The notes: generated by a model not told the origin, from the letters alone. A DNA stretch of 64,000 nt from Ashinkailepas kermadecensis (GCA_034440615.1 JAOTOM010005051.1:414501-478500); one strand, 5' to 3'. Shown: positions 12,553 to 24,560, numbered from the stretch's first letter. Numbers and translations are program-made.

Positions 12553-12685
12553 TTGGCTTTCCTCACTTCACAACACGTGACAGCTTGCCTTCCCAATCGC
12601 CAACGAATTGCCTGGCTGGCACTACCATGCTCTTTTTTGCCAAGTTCTCGGATCACCTACTTACACAGCAGCACTCAAACAGGCG

Positions 12686-12838
12686 GTTATTGGTTTTACG
12701 ACACGTCGACCGTTGAGTCATGTAGCGTCGCCAATCTCTCACGCCGATTGATCGCGGGCGAAGAGTAGCGACAGGTGAGACTAACCCACAATCTTTCGAT
12801 TGTGAGACGGGCAACTTACCACTAGACTACTCGTACCC
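12686..12838 (-). mobile_element. tRNA-derived SINE, copy 3
   Basis: Minus strand: A-box-like AGTAGTCTAGTGGTAAG near 12,812-12,832, an anticodon-arm-like ACAATCGAAAGATTGT (about 12,787-12,802), a decayed B-box GGGTTAGTCTC, then the shared body (GCGTGAGAGATTGGCGACGC) and tail. Best preserved tRNA-like fold of the three. Confidence 0.75.
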
Positions 12839-13362
12839 AACAGCAGCACCCCATGGTGACAGCGTGGTACATCTTAAGACGTGTTATTGTGGGGCTTCTA
12901 TTCGTCGCCCATATCCCGAAAAGAAGACAGAACACGTACTTGTGCCCTGGTCATTCAGCTCTTGGATGATGTGCTACTTTTCTGCCTTGTTTGGATGCTT
13001 GGTCACCATCATGAATATTCTAAATGAAAAATAGAACGGGGAAATATAAAATAGAAAACCACTTACAGATATCAAGCTAGTGAGGCCGGCAGTTCCTGTG
13101 CCAGCTATGTATACGCAGTAAGTCCTTTCTGTGCTTTCTCTACGATCGTGAAGTAGGGGAGCGGTGGTGGGCAGTTGCCAATAGAGAACATCTTAGAGGG
13201 CACGCACCAAACATTGCAATGTTTCGACTGGAATGAAGCTTTGTCCTAGGCTAGTCCACATGTCCCTTATTGAGCGAACGTGCTGCGACTATGCGGCTGT
13301 TCGGCAAGCCGGGCGAAATCTCGCACCACGGCTGATCTTCAGCATGCGATTGGCTGGTTGGC
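12839..13362. other. No recognisable gene
   Basis: Unique-looking sequence between SINE copy 3 and the SINE tail at 13,363. No exon recognised. Confidence 0.4.
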
Positions 13363-14335
13363 TATTTAGTCCTTGTGGCGCATCAACTGCGCCGGTCACT
13401 CGGCGTCACTCGGCGTCACTCGGCGTGTCACTCGGCGCGTCACTCGGCGTGTCACTCGGCGTGTCACCCGGCGCGTCACTCGGCGCGTCACTCGGCGTGT
13501 CACTCGGCGTGTCACCCGGCGCGTCACTCGGCGTCACTCGGCGTCACTCGGCGTGTCACTCGGCGCGTCACTCGGCGTGTCACTCGGCGTGTCACTCGGC
13601 GTGTCACTCGGCGTGTCACTCGGCGTGTCACTCGGCGTGTCACTCGGCGTGTCACCCGGCGTGTCACTCGGCGTGTCACCCGGCGTGTCACTCGGCGTGT
13701 CACCCGGCGTGTCACTCGGCGTGTCACTCGGCGTGTCACTCGGCGTGTCACCCGGCGTGTCACCTCGGCGTGTCACCCGGCGTGTCACTCCGGCGTGTCA
13801 CTCGGCGTGTCACCCGGCGTGTCACTCGGCGTGTCACTCGGCGTGTCACTCGGCGTGTCACTCGGCGTGTCACTCGGCGTGTCACCCGGCGCGTCACTCG
13901 GCGTGTCACTCGGCGTGTCACTCGGCGTGTCACTCGGCGTGTCACTCGGCGTGTCACTGGCGTCCGTCACTCGGCGTGTCACCCGGCGTGTCACCCGGCG
14001 TGTCACCCGGCGCGTCACTCGGCGTGTCACTCGGCGTGTCACTCGGCGCGTCACTCGCCGTCACTCGGCGCGTCACTCGCGCGTCACTCGCCGTCACTCG
14101 CGCGTCACCTCGGCTGTCACTCGGCCGTCACTCGGCGCGTCACTCGCCGTCACTCGGCGCGTCACTCGGCGTCACTCGCCGTCACTCGGCGTGTCACTCG
14201 CCGTCACTCGGCGTGTCACTCGGCGCGTCACTCGGCGCGTCACTTGGCGTGTCACTTAGCGTGTCACTTAGCGTGTCACTCGGCGTCGCTCGGTGTCGCT
14301 CGGCGTCGCTCGGCGTCGTTCGGCGTCCGTCTTCA
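13363..14335. repeat. 12-bp GC-rich minisatellite fused to a SINE tail
   Basis: About 75-80 units of GTCACTCGGCGT, with GCGT/GTGT and CTCGG/CCCGG variants. The left end (13,363-13,405) matches the SINE 3' module: GGCGCATCAACTG then GGTCACTCGGCGTC compares with GGCGCGTCAACTG and GGTCATGTAGCGTC at 11,117-11,150. Because 12 is divisible by three and the unit lacks stops, open frames of up to 430 codons arise on both strands. They encode only RRVT, SLGV or ACHS repeats and are not genes. Confidence 0.95.
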
Positions 14336-14384
14336 GTATGTGACTGGCTTCAGCCTCTTCAGTTGGTGATCGCCACACTCGCCG

Positions 14385-14448
14385 CTGCAGCTCCAGCTCC
14401 AGCAGCTCCAGCTCCAGCTCCAGCCTGCACACAACTCCAGCTCCAACA
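14385..14448. repeat. CCAGCT-rich microsatellite
   Basis: Imperfect (CAGCTC) hexamer run just right of the 12-bp array. The remaining sequence from 14,449 to 14,750 shows nothing recognisable. Confidence 0.8.
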
Positions 14449-14752
14449 CAGGCCCTCGACGCAGCAGTCCAGTGCAGAGCCACCAGACTGTGGGCTGAAG
14501 TTTTTGTACCTGTGGCTTAATGGCCCTCACAGTCTGGCAAGCGACCTTTATCTCTCAGAGGCCTGCAGTGGCAATTTACCCAGTGATCCAGGTGCATTTG
14601 TAATTCTGTCCCGTACCTTAGCTTTTAGGCTCACCACTTACCTCACTAAGCCCAGGCTACTCTAAGCGATCCTCCATGCATCGGTAGATATTGGACCTTG
14701 CGCAGTTTACTAGGCTGAATATCCCATCCAGCATAGTGAAGACAAATTGAGT

Positions 14753-15235
14753 ACTTGGTATATTTTAGGTTCTTCTTGCGTCGTACCGTAGAAGTAGAAG
14801 TGAGTACTTGGTATATGTTGTGCGTGTGTCGCGTGCGCAGTGTCAAGCGCGGACCGTCGTTTATGGTTATGGCACCTAGACGTCCACGGACGCGCGCCCT
14901 ACTCCCGACTGCTCCCCCGGTCAGGGTCAGTCGCGTCAGAGCAGGGCTCTTGGCAACAGCCTGTGTAGCCAGACCGTGCACAGTGAATACAGAGACCGCG
15001 ACCTTATAGTGCATTGAGAACAGGCAGGGAAAACTGACAGTGCACTACAGCAGTATATTCTCGTTCTTCCGGCGTCCCACCGTAGAAGTGGAAGCAAGTG
15101 ATTGATATATTTTAAGCTCTTCGTGCGTCGCACCATAAAAGTGAAAGTGAGCATTCGATATATTTTAAGTTCTTCCTGCGTCGTACCGTGGAAGTAGAAG
15201 TGAGTAAGCGGGACATTTTAAAGGTTTTCTGTGTC
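14753..15235. repeat. Degenerate ~58-bp repeat, about five units
   Basis: Units share TATATTTTAAGTTCTTC, TGCGTCGTACCGT and AGAAGTAGAAGTGAG. One unit lies at 14,753-14,815 and four run from about 15,052 to 15,235. A unique 240-bp block sits between, suggesting an insertion into an older array. Confidence 0.75.
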
Positions 15236-17293
15236 GTACCGTGTAAGGAACAATACATGGAGGCATTCGCTGATCGTCCCTCATTCGTGGCGCTTCGATC
15301 TTCCCACAAACGCTCATGAATGATTCATCGTTCATCAAAATACGAGTTATCACGCTGTCTCGCAACGTGCATCGTAGAATAGCTTTACACTCCTAACAAT
15401 ATGAACCAACTATAATATAAATTCACAACAGATATGTACAAATGCCAGCGACGAACTACTTCAGCATGGGCGCTGCATGACCGACGCAGTCGATGCGCCC
15501 CTAACCCCCAATAACCAACCAAGCCACGCCAACGAACAACTGTAAACCCCGCGTGGACTGAAGTAGCTGGTGACAGTGTTGGTCAGCGTAGAGTCGCCGA
15601 CCCCGACTGCCACTGCAGCCCATTCTGGCCAAACTTTAAACTGTGTGGTCGATGGGCGGGAGTCGCTTCGACCAGAGAGCGTCGCGAGGTCAGGGCCCGA
15701 GGCGCTTCCGGTGGTCGGCCACGGCCGGGTGCTCTCACATCACGAATATTTACCACTGTGTTGCTGCACAAAAGAAGTGACGTTTGCTGATGGTTCGAAC
15801 CAAATAGGATGAGAGGCTGCTGCCGATGGCTTATCTACGTAATCCGTCATAACTGCCTGGCACTGTGGACATGGTGCTTTTGCCATGTGCTCCACCTAAT
15901 CTGTCGGACACCATTTGCTTTGATATGCTCGCCTGTTCTTTCATTGTCAATGCATGCCAAGATCTGAGTTCAGCGCTAAATAGTCTACAGCATGGATGAA
16001 TTTATAACAGATGTGATGTGCCAGTCAGGTAGAATGAGGTAGTGATTTAGCATTACCTTGGCAATAAAACTGGCGCACCCGTTTATGATAATCTGAGCTC
16101 CCTGTGGGGAAAGCAGCAACCTACCGAGCTTCCGTTTCCATTCCAGCGCAAAAAGTGATAGATGTGGTTGTCAAGGGGGGTGGGGGCTGATTGGCATGCA
16201 CTTAACGACCAATTGATCCCCAGGGACGAACATTTGACTAAAGACAACACTGGACTAAGACAAGAAAGTAGCATCTGAGAGTCGGTACTAATGCTTTAAA
16301 TGGTGCTGGATGGAGTAATGCGATTAGGTGACTGCGATATCGAGCATAAATAGCAGCACAGTCCAGTATCCCAAGTGTTCTCATATCTCGCATCTCGCAC
16401 TCCTTTCAGAGTGCGACTGAGTCCGTTGATTTTATCAATATTAGTTGTGTCTTTTATTTGGTTTCAAATTTAGTGCACAAATCCTAAGATTAATTCAGGG
16501 CAACCCAAAGGGTTCGTATTAATTGTAGCTTAATTACCTTCATTTGTTCATTGCATAACTTCGTATATACCACATTGTACCTGTAGTTATAATACAGGGA
16601 ATTCATAACCTATAAAATGAGCTCCTTTAAATTAACATCAAGGTGTATTCATTTCATTCAGAACAAATTCACAAAAACAGACACAAACATTGATGTGGAC
16701 AATAAACGCATTCTCGCTTTAGAATTGCAGCCGTGTTGTTGCATGACTTTCAGAGTAGATTCCAAGGTTCTAAAATACTGGGCGGTAATCACCACTACAC
16801 TGTCATTTCACTCGATATCCAAACGTAATATCACAATAAGTATATTTTGCCGTTCCACTCAGCATAGCCGATAATCTTGATAGCAACGCGCAAATGCCAT
16901 TTCATTCCAGGTTTCCCATTCCAGATACCTGCACTCTAACACAAAACACGATGGACAATCATTTAGTACACGCAAGCCTCCTACGACATCACTTGGCGCA
17001 TGTCTATGGAGGTGGGCGAGCGCTTACATTGTTATTGTTACTGATGCTGAGTAAACCATAGTTCCAACGAGAGTGGCATCTGAATACAATATCGCTAAGC
17101 AGCTTAAAAACAATTCGCTGGGCAAAGACGGCTGACATACTTTAAGCCTCACCTACGGATAACATTTCTCTGAAAGTGAAATACTTTACGCTTTCTCATC
17201 CGATGAGATGGTTGCCAATTCACGCACCATCTCAGCCCACGTTCAGTCACAACTGTGGCGAAACTGCTGTGCACAGCGGCGCCACGGCTGTGG

Positions 17294-17315
17294 TCGCGAC
17301 TGTGCACAGTCGCGA
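17294..17315. repeat. 22-bp perfect palindrome
   Basis: TCGCGACTGTG followed directly by its reverse complement CACAGTCGCGA, with no spacer. GCCACGGCTGTGG just upstream shares the GGCTGTGG core. Could be a dimeric protein site or a cruciform; no function can be assigned. Confidence 0.85.
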
Positions 17316-18068
17316 ACATAAACAGCAGTTTATCATTGAATCGTTTATCGTTGAATTGAAAGTTTATCGTTTATCATTTCTCTTTTATCATTGAACCATG
17401 TATTGACGCGAGTGCTGAAAAGCCATGAATATGGAGAACTCAATATACGACTATGAGTTTGCTTGTCATGATATACATCCAGTGATGGTCAAATTGTATG
17501 CTAATAATTACCAAGCTAGTCGGTTGCATACCAAGATAATGTTCCAACTTCTTGATGGAAATTGCCTAAAGTGCAATAAGAAGTGTTCGGGTACAAGCCA
17601 TCTTCGGTTCGCAGTTGGAACTGCCGATGGCTTGGAACCAACACTTTTTCATTACACTAGGAAATTTCAATATCGAAGTTGATCAGTAGATTGAGGCGGG
17701 TTGTCAGAGTACGAAGTTAAGCACTTCTTCAGATATTTTGCGTCACAAAATATTGTTGCACTTCAGGTTTTAACTGGATGGAATTGGCTTCATATGCACT
17801 CGAACACAGAAATGTACAGGGAATACAAATAGCATTACACAAACACAAAATCACATCCAAAACGTGGTAAGACATTGAAGGAGTCGTATGACATCATGGG
17901 ATAACACATTGAACACACAGCCAAGTGAGTTCCAGCATCAATGCAATAGCCTGACCGCCGGCAGTCGACGAACATGCCAGTGGTCTAGGCTCAATTATTT
18001 TCATATGTGTGGTATAGGTACCTGGGCATGTACTAACAGTGACAGCCAGGCACAGTGCCGATTCAGAT

Positions 18069-18125
18069 TAATTTTCCCTCCTTCCCCTCCCCTCCCGTCC
18101 TCTCCCCCTCCCACTCCCCTCACCC
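18069..18125. repeat. Polypyrimidine tract (CCCTCC-rich)
   Basis: Nearly pure C/T on the plus strand for over 50 bp, able in principle to form triplex DNA. No gene is attached to it. Confidence 0.7.
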
Positions 18126-18598
18126 TTCGGAGGAAAGGGGGAGTGCTACGGTGTCCCTTCTCTGGCTGCGCGCCAACAATTATAATAGCTTTATTGGATT
18201 TCTACTATTCATCCCTTTTAAAGCGAAGTAGTAGACCTATGCACATGATGATGTAATGTGCTGTTTATTGGTTCGCTTATCCCTGCAAAATATACCTTGG
18301 ACATTACCCGGTAAGCATAACGATCATCTTTGGTACATGTCGGATGTGTGATTTGTCTTGTGATTTAGCACACTTGCACTCACTCTGATCGATTTATGGC
18401 TGCATCCATACATGGCTCATAGGAGGTGAATTGCTCTCTGCTGCCTCATATTCCTCAGATGCACCGCACTGTCCTCCCCCCCCCCATCCAATGCCGATTT
18501 GGGCTCCAATATTCACTGGATTCAATATTTAGCTTTCCGGTGTCTCACCAGCCAACTAAATATTTGTCTATCGTCCATCTAGGCATGCTACCCAATCA

Positions 18599-18680
18599 GT
18601 TTTATGTCATGGTGTTATTGGGGTTTTAGGGTGCGTCAACCCAACTGGGTTACATTGCACCCAAGTTTCATGTCATGATG
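18599..18680. repeat. 50-bp SINE-tail-like insertion with 16-bp direct repeats
   Basis: GTTTTATGTCATGGTG (18,599-18,614) and GTTTCATGTCATGATG (18,665-18,680) match at 14 of 16 positions. The 50 bp between contain GGGTGCGTCAACCCA and end in GCACCC, a hairpin-forming version of the SINE-tail motif. Interpreted as a diverged short retro-insertion with target site duplication. Confidence 0.45.
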
Positions 18681-20095
18681 GCAATCGGCTGATGCAGCAA
18701 ATATGTGAAACAATCATGATATATGATGACGATTAATAAGTTGCGGTCAGTACGACATGAATGAACTTATTTTTGACGCTTTCGTGCACATACAAATGTC
18801 CAGATTCTGCATTGTTTCGGAATCCGGATTCAGCTTTCTGGATTCTGAATCTGAATTCGTATTGGGAGCGCCTAGCGACAGTATGCTGTCAAAACACGAC
18901 CAAGGACGCTCAATTGTTTTTGCCCGACCAGGGTAGCTGCGGTCTATTCTGTACATGACTGATTCGCCCTAACTCACATACGCCCAGATAATCTGCCTAC
19001 ACTGGATCTTCGCTAATGATTCGGACCATCTGATCTTCCTATACCGGACCTTTGAACTCCCGTTATGCGGGCGTAGTATCGAAGTAGAGTTCCACTGGTC
19101 TCGTAATTTCGATGTTTCAATTCGTCTTCAAAAGTTTGTTTTAATTTTTTGTGACCTCGAAAAATAGCAACCAAAATCCGATGGATTTTCACAATCTGAG
19201 TGGGGCAGGGAGGGGGTCAACACTCATTGGCCCCACCGGCTGCACTCCTGACATGGACCCGCTGAAATTTGGAGAGGGTTTCACCTCGGGCTGAGGCATA
19301 TTAGATGGACTGTGGATCGTTCCAATGTATGGCATCAGAGCTGACTGTGTGGGTGTGTGTGAGTGGTGTAATGTGAAGTGGCTAACGGCCGTTATGCCGA
19401 ACACGAAGGGCACGATACTTTGTCAGTGGACGGCGAACAATTAATTGCCTTCTGAAACTGGCTGCATTTTGCCTGAAACTGGCTGCATTTTGTCACTGGG
19501 AAGCGGTCCCGGCCATTGTTTCCTTATCTCTCGCACTGGCGTCGGCTGCCGATCGACTAAGCCAACGAAGAAATAGCGCCATCTTGACAGATGTACAGCT
19601 CTTTGGCGCCTCGACAAGGGTGGGCTACCAATTCTACTGATGACGTCACCACCAAATACGCACTGTGGGTGGCTCGAATGTGAGAGGACGAGCTGTGACC
19701 TCCTACCTTCATCCAGATGAGGGCTATTGGCCATCATTGGTGGTTGGTTAAGTAGGTACATACCAACACACTGTAGAAGTCCGCAACTGTGATTTGTTCG
19801 TGGATGTAACTCCACACAATACACCTTGTCGGGCTGCTCTGATCAATAGTAAGTTCGAAGTTATGTTTAGAACCCAGTACACAACAAACTATATAATTCA
19901 TCAAAGCGCAAATAGTAGGCGCACCTCTACCCTAAGCCACGCATATCCCCTACTTACCACACACATAACTTCGAGGCTAGCAAATAAATCACGGTGGTTG
20001 TCGGGCAATATCAGCATGTAAGCCAAGTGACATTTTTTTATTCCAAACGCATTCCTAGGAGCGGCGAATTTCGCGGCACTGCTCCCTTGTATTTC
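18681..20095. other. No recognisable gene
   Basis: About 1.4 kb. A direct repeat of CTGAAACTGGCTGCATTTTG at about 19,454-19,493 is the only structure seen. Confidence 0.4.
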
Positions 20096-20412
20096 CTGTA
20101 TATATACCTACACCTACACCTACGCCTACGCCTACGCCTACGCCCACGCCCACGCCCACGCCCACGCCCACGCCCACGCCCACGCCTACGCCTACGCCTA
20201 CGCCTACGCCTACGCCTACGCCTACGCCTACGCCTACGCCTACGCCTACGCCTACACATACACATATATACATACGCATACGCATACGCACACGCACACG
20301 CACACGCACACGCATACGCACATGCACATGCACATACACATATACATATACATCATGTACATGTACATCATGTACATGTAGATACACATTTACATATATA
20401 TATATATATATT
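20096..20412. repeat. Graded hexamer microsatellite ending in (TA)n
   Basis: Successive blocks of CCTACG, CCCACG, CCTACG again, then CATACA/CATACG, CACACG, CACATG and finally (TA)n. The blocks differ by single steps, as expected for mutation and spread within one array. It generates Arg-rich and Val/Gly-rich frames on both strands that are not genes. Confidence 0.95.
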
Positions 20413-21024
20413 AGATATATAAACACGCACCTGATGTTTACCTGTAAGTACCTGTAAGTATCGAATATCAAACTAGCTTGACGTGCGGGTTGCGTTATTG
20501 GTTTTTGTGCTTTTCATCGCTCCATATGCACACCGGGAGAAGTTTTGACCAAAGTAATCCAACTGTTTATGAACGCTCCTGTTTTTAGCGTTTATGCTCA
20601 TGATGATCAGTGAGTGGAGGACTACCTATGTGCCAATTTGGAAGGAAATAAGAAGAGTCGGCCCTTCTTCGATATCCAGCGAATAGCAAACTCAATGTGA
20701 ATATGAATCTGTTACTAATTTGACGAACACAAGAAACTAATCAACAGCAAAGCAACAGCAAACTTATCAACTAATCAACAATATGCATTGTACCATCCAA
20801 ACACCGGGAGCGCCAGTCGGCTTCGTGCGGCAGGTTTCCAACAGGGGCTCAATAGCAAAATGGACCAGATGTTAAGCTTCATTCCGTCATAGCACTTGGT
20901 GATCTTTTGAGTTGTAAGATGGACTGAGCAAGTCAAGGCCACTGTGTTTCCCGCTAATTGATAGTATATGAACCACATTGTTCGAACTTGTCTGGGTAGG
21001 CCCTCCGGACTATTGACCGGGCCT
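20413..21024. other. No recognisable gene
   Basis: About 600 bp up to the LINE 3' end; CAACAGCAAAGCAACAGCAA at about 20,741 is a minor simple repeat. Confidence 0.4.
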
Positions 21025-21460
21025 TGATACATAAAGACATAAAGACATAAAAGATCAGTACAACTATGAGCCACAAGGGCCCTTCTTGGTTGCACTTTGG
21101 ACACTGAACCAGTTGCCCACCAAATCTGTCGATCAACCCTCCCTGGAATACAGAAAAACAAGCCCCCTATTCTTATAATGATTGTCTATGCCGTTTTTAA
21201 AGATGTTCAGTGTGTTGCTATCGACAATGGTTCCTGGCAGCTGGTTCCAGTGTTCTACTACCCTGTTGGTGAAGAAAGACTGTCTTAACCTTGTCCTGCT
21301 GTGATTAACTTTAATTTTGAATTGATGACCTCTAATTGCATCATTTCTGTTAAACGGGATACGAATGGGATCTAGTTCACATTTGATATATCTGAACGGG
21401 GCTGGGCCGAGCCTGATTTTATAAATTTGACGATTACTTGGCATATGCAATTTAAACCGA
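21025..21460 (-). mobile_element. LINE 3' fragment, second family
   Basis: The C-terminus of a non-LTR ORF on the minus strand, followed by a short 3' UTR ending in a tandem ATGTCTTT-like repeat (plus strand ACATAAAGACATAAAGACAT, about 21,031-21,050), a typical LINE terminus. It differs from the family at 1 and 5,590. 5' truncated near 21,450. Confidence 0.8.
21133..21450 (-). pseudogene. LINE ORF2 C-terminus (RGH..FFxNRV..WNxLP type)
   Basis: Contains IRGHQFKIKV, then RLRQSFFTNRVVEHWNQLP and LNIFKNGIDNHY, a signature found at the end of many CR1/L2-like ORF2 proteins (FxxRVVxxWNxLPxxVV...FKxxLD). No RT motifs remain because of 5' truncation. Not expressed as a protein in any obvious way. 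Confidence 0.8.
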
Positions 21461-22649
21461 CTTGTCTAAAAAATCCACAATTATTTATAAAGGACATGAA
21501 AAAATGGCACGAAAAAATAATTCAAGAATTACAGCATGTTATTAAATCACTACAACACATGGGATGGATACTGGTAAATGTCCATAACAGCATGCACACC
21601 CCAATGTTTTCTTCTCGTGTTTTCAATTTTAATTCATGACGGACAGCATGACACATGAATGTAAAGTGCACATTTGGTACTGCATCAGCGGATATCTTGC
21701 GCGTTTTTGAAAAAGATCGTACCTTTTTAAAAGTGTCTCTTGACAGCTTTGGAACGTGTACACATATTAAGATGGGTTGACTTGAGTTATAAAAAAAATG
21801 TTAGAAAAACAATTTGTAGCAGATGTTTACATATGACGTCAATGATTAGGCTAGGTTCAAGTTTGAGTGGTGGAATGGGGATAAGCATGATGCCTATTCA
21901 GTGCCCATGTCTGCTCATATGCTACCATTCATTAAACTCTATGGTATGATCAATGGGGCTTACAATATGGTGTACATGCTTATTGCCTACATTGCCTACC
22001 TAGGTAGGTGGACAGGAGGTACCTAGTAGGTGCCTAACTAATACAACATGTGGGCCTGCTCAGTAATTAACGTTCACAGTAGCAACCATTCGGAAGGCAA
22101 GATTATGTTCACCGGCATATCTGCAGTCTCCCCTTTAATAGGAAGATATATCCCATCTACTCATGCGTACCAACAAGCTCACCTGGTTGTTTTCCCGAGC
22201 AAAAGCGAAGCGAAACCAATGAACCATCGTAAATTAGGCAGTGTCAATTTCCAAGGCATATGATCGTTCAGGACTTGCACCAATAGAGACCAGATGGCAT
22301 AAACTACCCTGCGATACAAACCACACAAAATTGACCTTCAAATCGGGAGCGATATGCAGGTCGTCGGACTTCAGTCACAACAGCCGCGTTTACAGTGGCA
22401 ATTTGCTACTCTCCAGACAGCAGGCACCTCCAGTTCGTGAAGGTGTTTGAAATCTCGACAGATATTGCTACATTGATAAATTGTTTCAACCGATCAACAA
22501 TGGCTGGTTTTATACGCTTAATACTTTTGATTTGAATAACAGCATTACACAATTGTACTAGGACCGTTACCAGGATTACAATTGTTTGTCGCTGCTAATT
22601 TATGCTTATCATTATAATGATCATAGGCTAGGGTGATTGATGATTGAAA
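21461..22649. other. No recognisable gene
   Basis: AT-rich sequence with no supportable exon. A GGTAGGTGG/GGTACCTAGTAGGTGCC cluster sits near 21,998-22,032. Confidence 0.4.
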
Positions 22650-22683
22650 GGACCAGGCTTGGCATATATGCCAAGCCTGGTCC
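22650..22683. repeat. 34-bp perfect palindrome
   Basis: The 17-base arm GGACCAGGCTTGGCATA is followed with no spacer by its exact reverse complement. It is isolated, with no visible transposon ends or target duplication around it. Confidence 0.9.
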
Positions 22684-23699
22684 CTATATCCTGCTGCTAG
22701 GCTTGAGAGACCTGATAGCAAACATCCGTTGTTAAACCGGCTAATGTGGGGTGTGTATGGTGCTCAATCAGCATCCAAGACCACGCCAGCGGTTACGCTA
22801 CGCCAAGATCACGCCAGCGGTTATGTTACGCCACGATCGTGCTCATCTTGCACAGCACGACACAAACAATGATCAGTTGATGGCAGTTCTTCGGATAAGC
22901 TGCCACATGGCCTTTAGTTATCGGTGCCGCGGCTGTGATCATATCGTAATTTAATCGTTTGCCCGGAAATAGCCTGATAAAAATCATTCAATTCAATTCA
23001 AGTGATTAGTTCGTATTTCTTACGTCGTTCGTTAGCCACATTACATGTAGATGCTTTGACTGGTTTGTTTTCTTATCGTTGTAGAATGACCAGTAAAAAG
23101 ACAACCAGTCGCTTGATCACCAGCAAGGAATTCGATGAGTTTGGGGGTGAATGTGTTTCCCCAGGTTTTGGATGAATGCCCTGTGAATAGTTATCATTCC
23201 AAATAATTATTGCAAGGCTTTAGCTGTTTTTTGGTAGTACGTGAGTGATATTCTCAGGCTGCTTATTTTATTCCCTTGGGTATGTCATTCAGTAGGGAGG
23301 TAGGTAGGAGAGTGATATACGAGCAGATGTCATTGTTCCGAACAGATGTAATGATGCCGTTTTAGTGCAGACAATCTCTCCTAGTTCTAAAGGCACATAG
23401 CGCCATGTAAAGCGCTCCTGACAGTGTACAGGTTGGTCATACGGGTTAGATTAAGGTCATGGTGTTTTAGATCAGCTAATGTAATCCATTGGTTCGCAAT
23501 TTCTTCGATAATCATGATGGAGAGTCTGCCCTTAGGCGAGTGGTATCACAGCAAAATTGAGGTGTCTGGATGGGCTCGAGTCTTATGGGCACTGGCATTG
23601 GTCTGGGCAGGCTTGGCAAATTTGGGACGTTTTCAACTCTAATGCCGCCTCACTGACTTAAATGAGATGCGTGGGTGAGGGACCTTGCTTTCGTCCTCC
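22684..23699. other. No recognisable gene
   Basis: A short direct repeat (CACGCCAGCGGTTACGCTACG and CACGCCAGCGGTTATGTTACG, each allowing one or two changes) at about 22,782-22,830. Otherwise nothing supportable. Confidence 0.4.
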
Positions 23700-23872
23700 A
23701 CAGCTGAAGTCAGCTACAGTCAGCTACAGTCAGCCACAGTCAGCTACAGCCAGCTACAGTCAGCTACAGCCAGCTACAGCCAGCTACAGCCAGCTACAGT
23801 CAGCTACAGTCCGCAAGTTGCTACAGACTCCTCAACTACGGACTCCACAGCTACAGCCAGCTACAGGCTGCA
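23700..23872. repeat. 10-bp CAGCTACAGT/C minisatellite
   Basis: About 13 contiguous units of CAGCTACAGT or CAGCTACAGC, then scattered partial units to 23,872. Confidence 0.9.
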
Positions 23873-23879
23873 TGAGGCT

Positions 23880-24560
23880 TTTCTGCGATGGGGAAAAAAT
23901 TGAAGAGAGGTGAGAGGTAAAGTGACGAAGGTGACAGGATGAGAGGCGAGGTGGTGTTGAGAAGGATCAGGAGCGAGGGATGAGGCGAGAGCGTAGTCGG
24001 TGTGATAAGTGAAGTAATGGAAAGTCTGGATGAGTTGCAGGTCGAGTAAGCAGTAAGAATGAGCAATAACACGACGGAGGACTCGGTGGAGGGAGGTGGG
24101 TGAAATGTGGGAGGAAAACGGCGTGAAATATGACGCGAAAAACATTTGCAGTCGGGATGCAACATATGGAAGGATTCCAGAGCCATATTTCACGTGCAGA
24201 AGCGGCTGGCATAAAGGTGTGAGGACAAAGATGGCTGAGAGATGGCGTTGAGACGTTTGGGCGACATGTGGTTCAGCAGTTGGTGAAGGGAGGAGGAAAT
24301 GAGGGACAGCGCTAGAACGGAACTGACAATAAGAGGCGGCGTGACGAAAGAAAAACTTGGACCGACAGTCCGACTGAGAGGAGAAATTCGGACGAGAGGC
24401 GGCGTGAGAGAAGACTCGAAGGCAAAACGCAAGAGGGATGCAAAGCGAGAGAAATGAGTGGGAGTGTGGGAACGGAGCCAAGATGCAGACAGCGTCGGTG
24501 GTGAGAGGTGAAGCGAAGTAGGGAGAATGGGAGCGGAGGCAGGGGGGGGGGGTGCGATCG
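23880..24560. other. Purine-rich region upstream of the Reeler gene
   Basis: The plus strand is strongly G/A rich (GAGAGGTGAGAGG and GAGGCGGCGTGA motifs recur). The minus strand has a 236-codon open frame, but its Ser/Pro/Leu composition follows the base bias and no domain is recognisable, so I do not call it a gene. The stretch could include promoter-proximal sequence for exon 1. Confidence 0.45.

Larger units (their letters stand above)
15236..18598. other. No recognisable gene; small structures only
   Basis: About 3.4 kb in which I cannot support an exon. It holds a 22-bp palindrome (17,294-17,315), a run of TTTATC(A/G)TTGAA motifs at 17,330-17,396 and a polypyrimidine tract at 18,069-18,125, which are listed separately or noted here. 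Confidence 0.4.

Noticed and set aside
13373..14665. Open frames of up to 430 codons in the 12-bp array
   Set aside because: The unit has no stop codons and its length is divisible by three, so all frames on both strands are open; the products are monotonous RRVT/SLGV/ACHS repeats.
17708..17724. CGAAGTTAAGCA, a match to 5S rRNA
   Set aside because: Only 12 bases match and the flanks do not resemble 5S rRNA.
20038..20471. Arg-rich and Val/Gly-rich frames
   Set aside because: Translations of the hexamer microsatellite.
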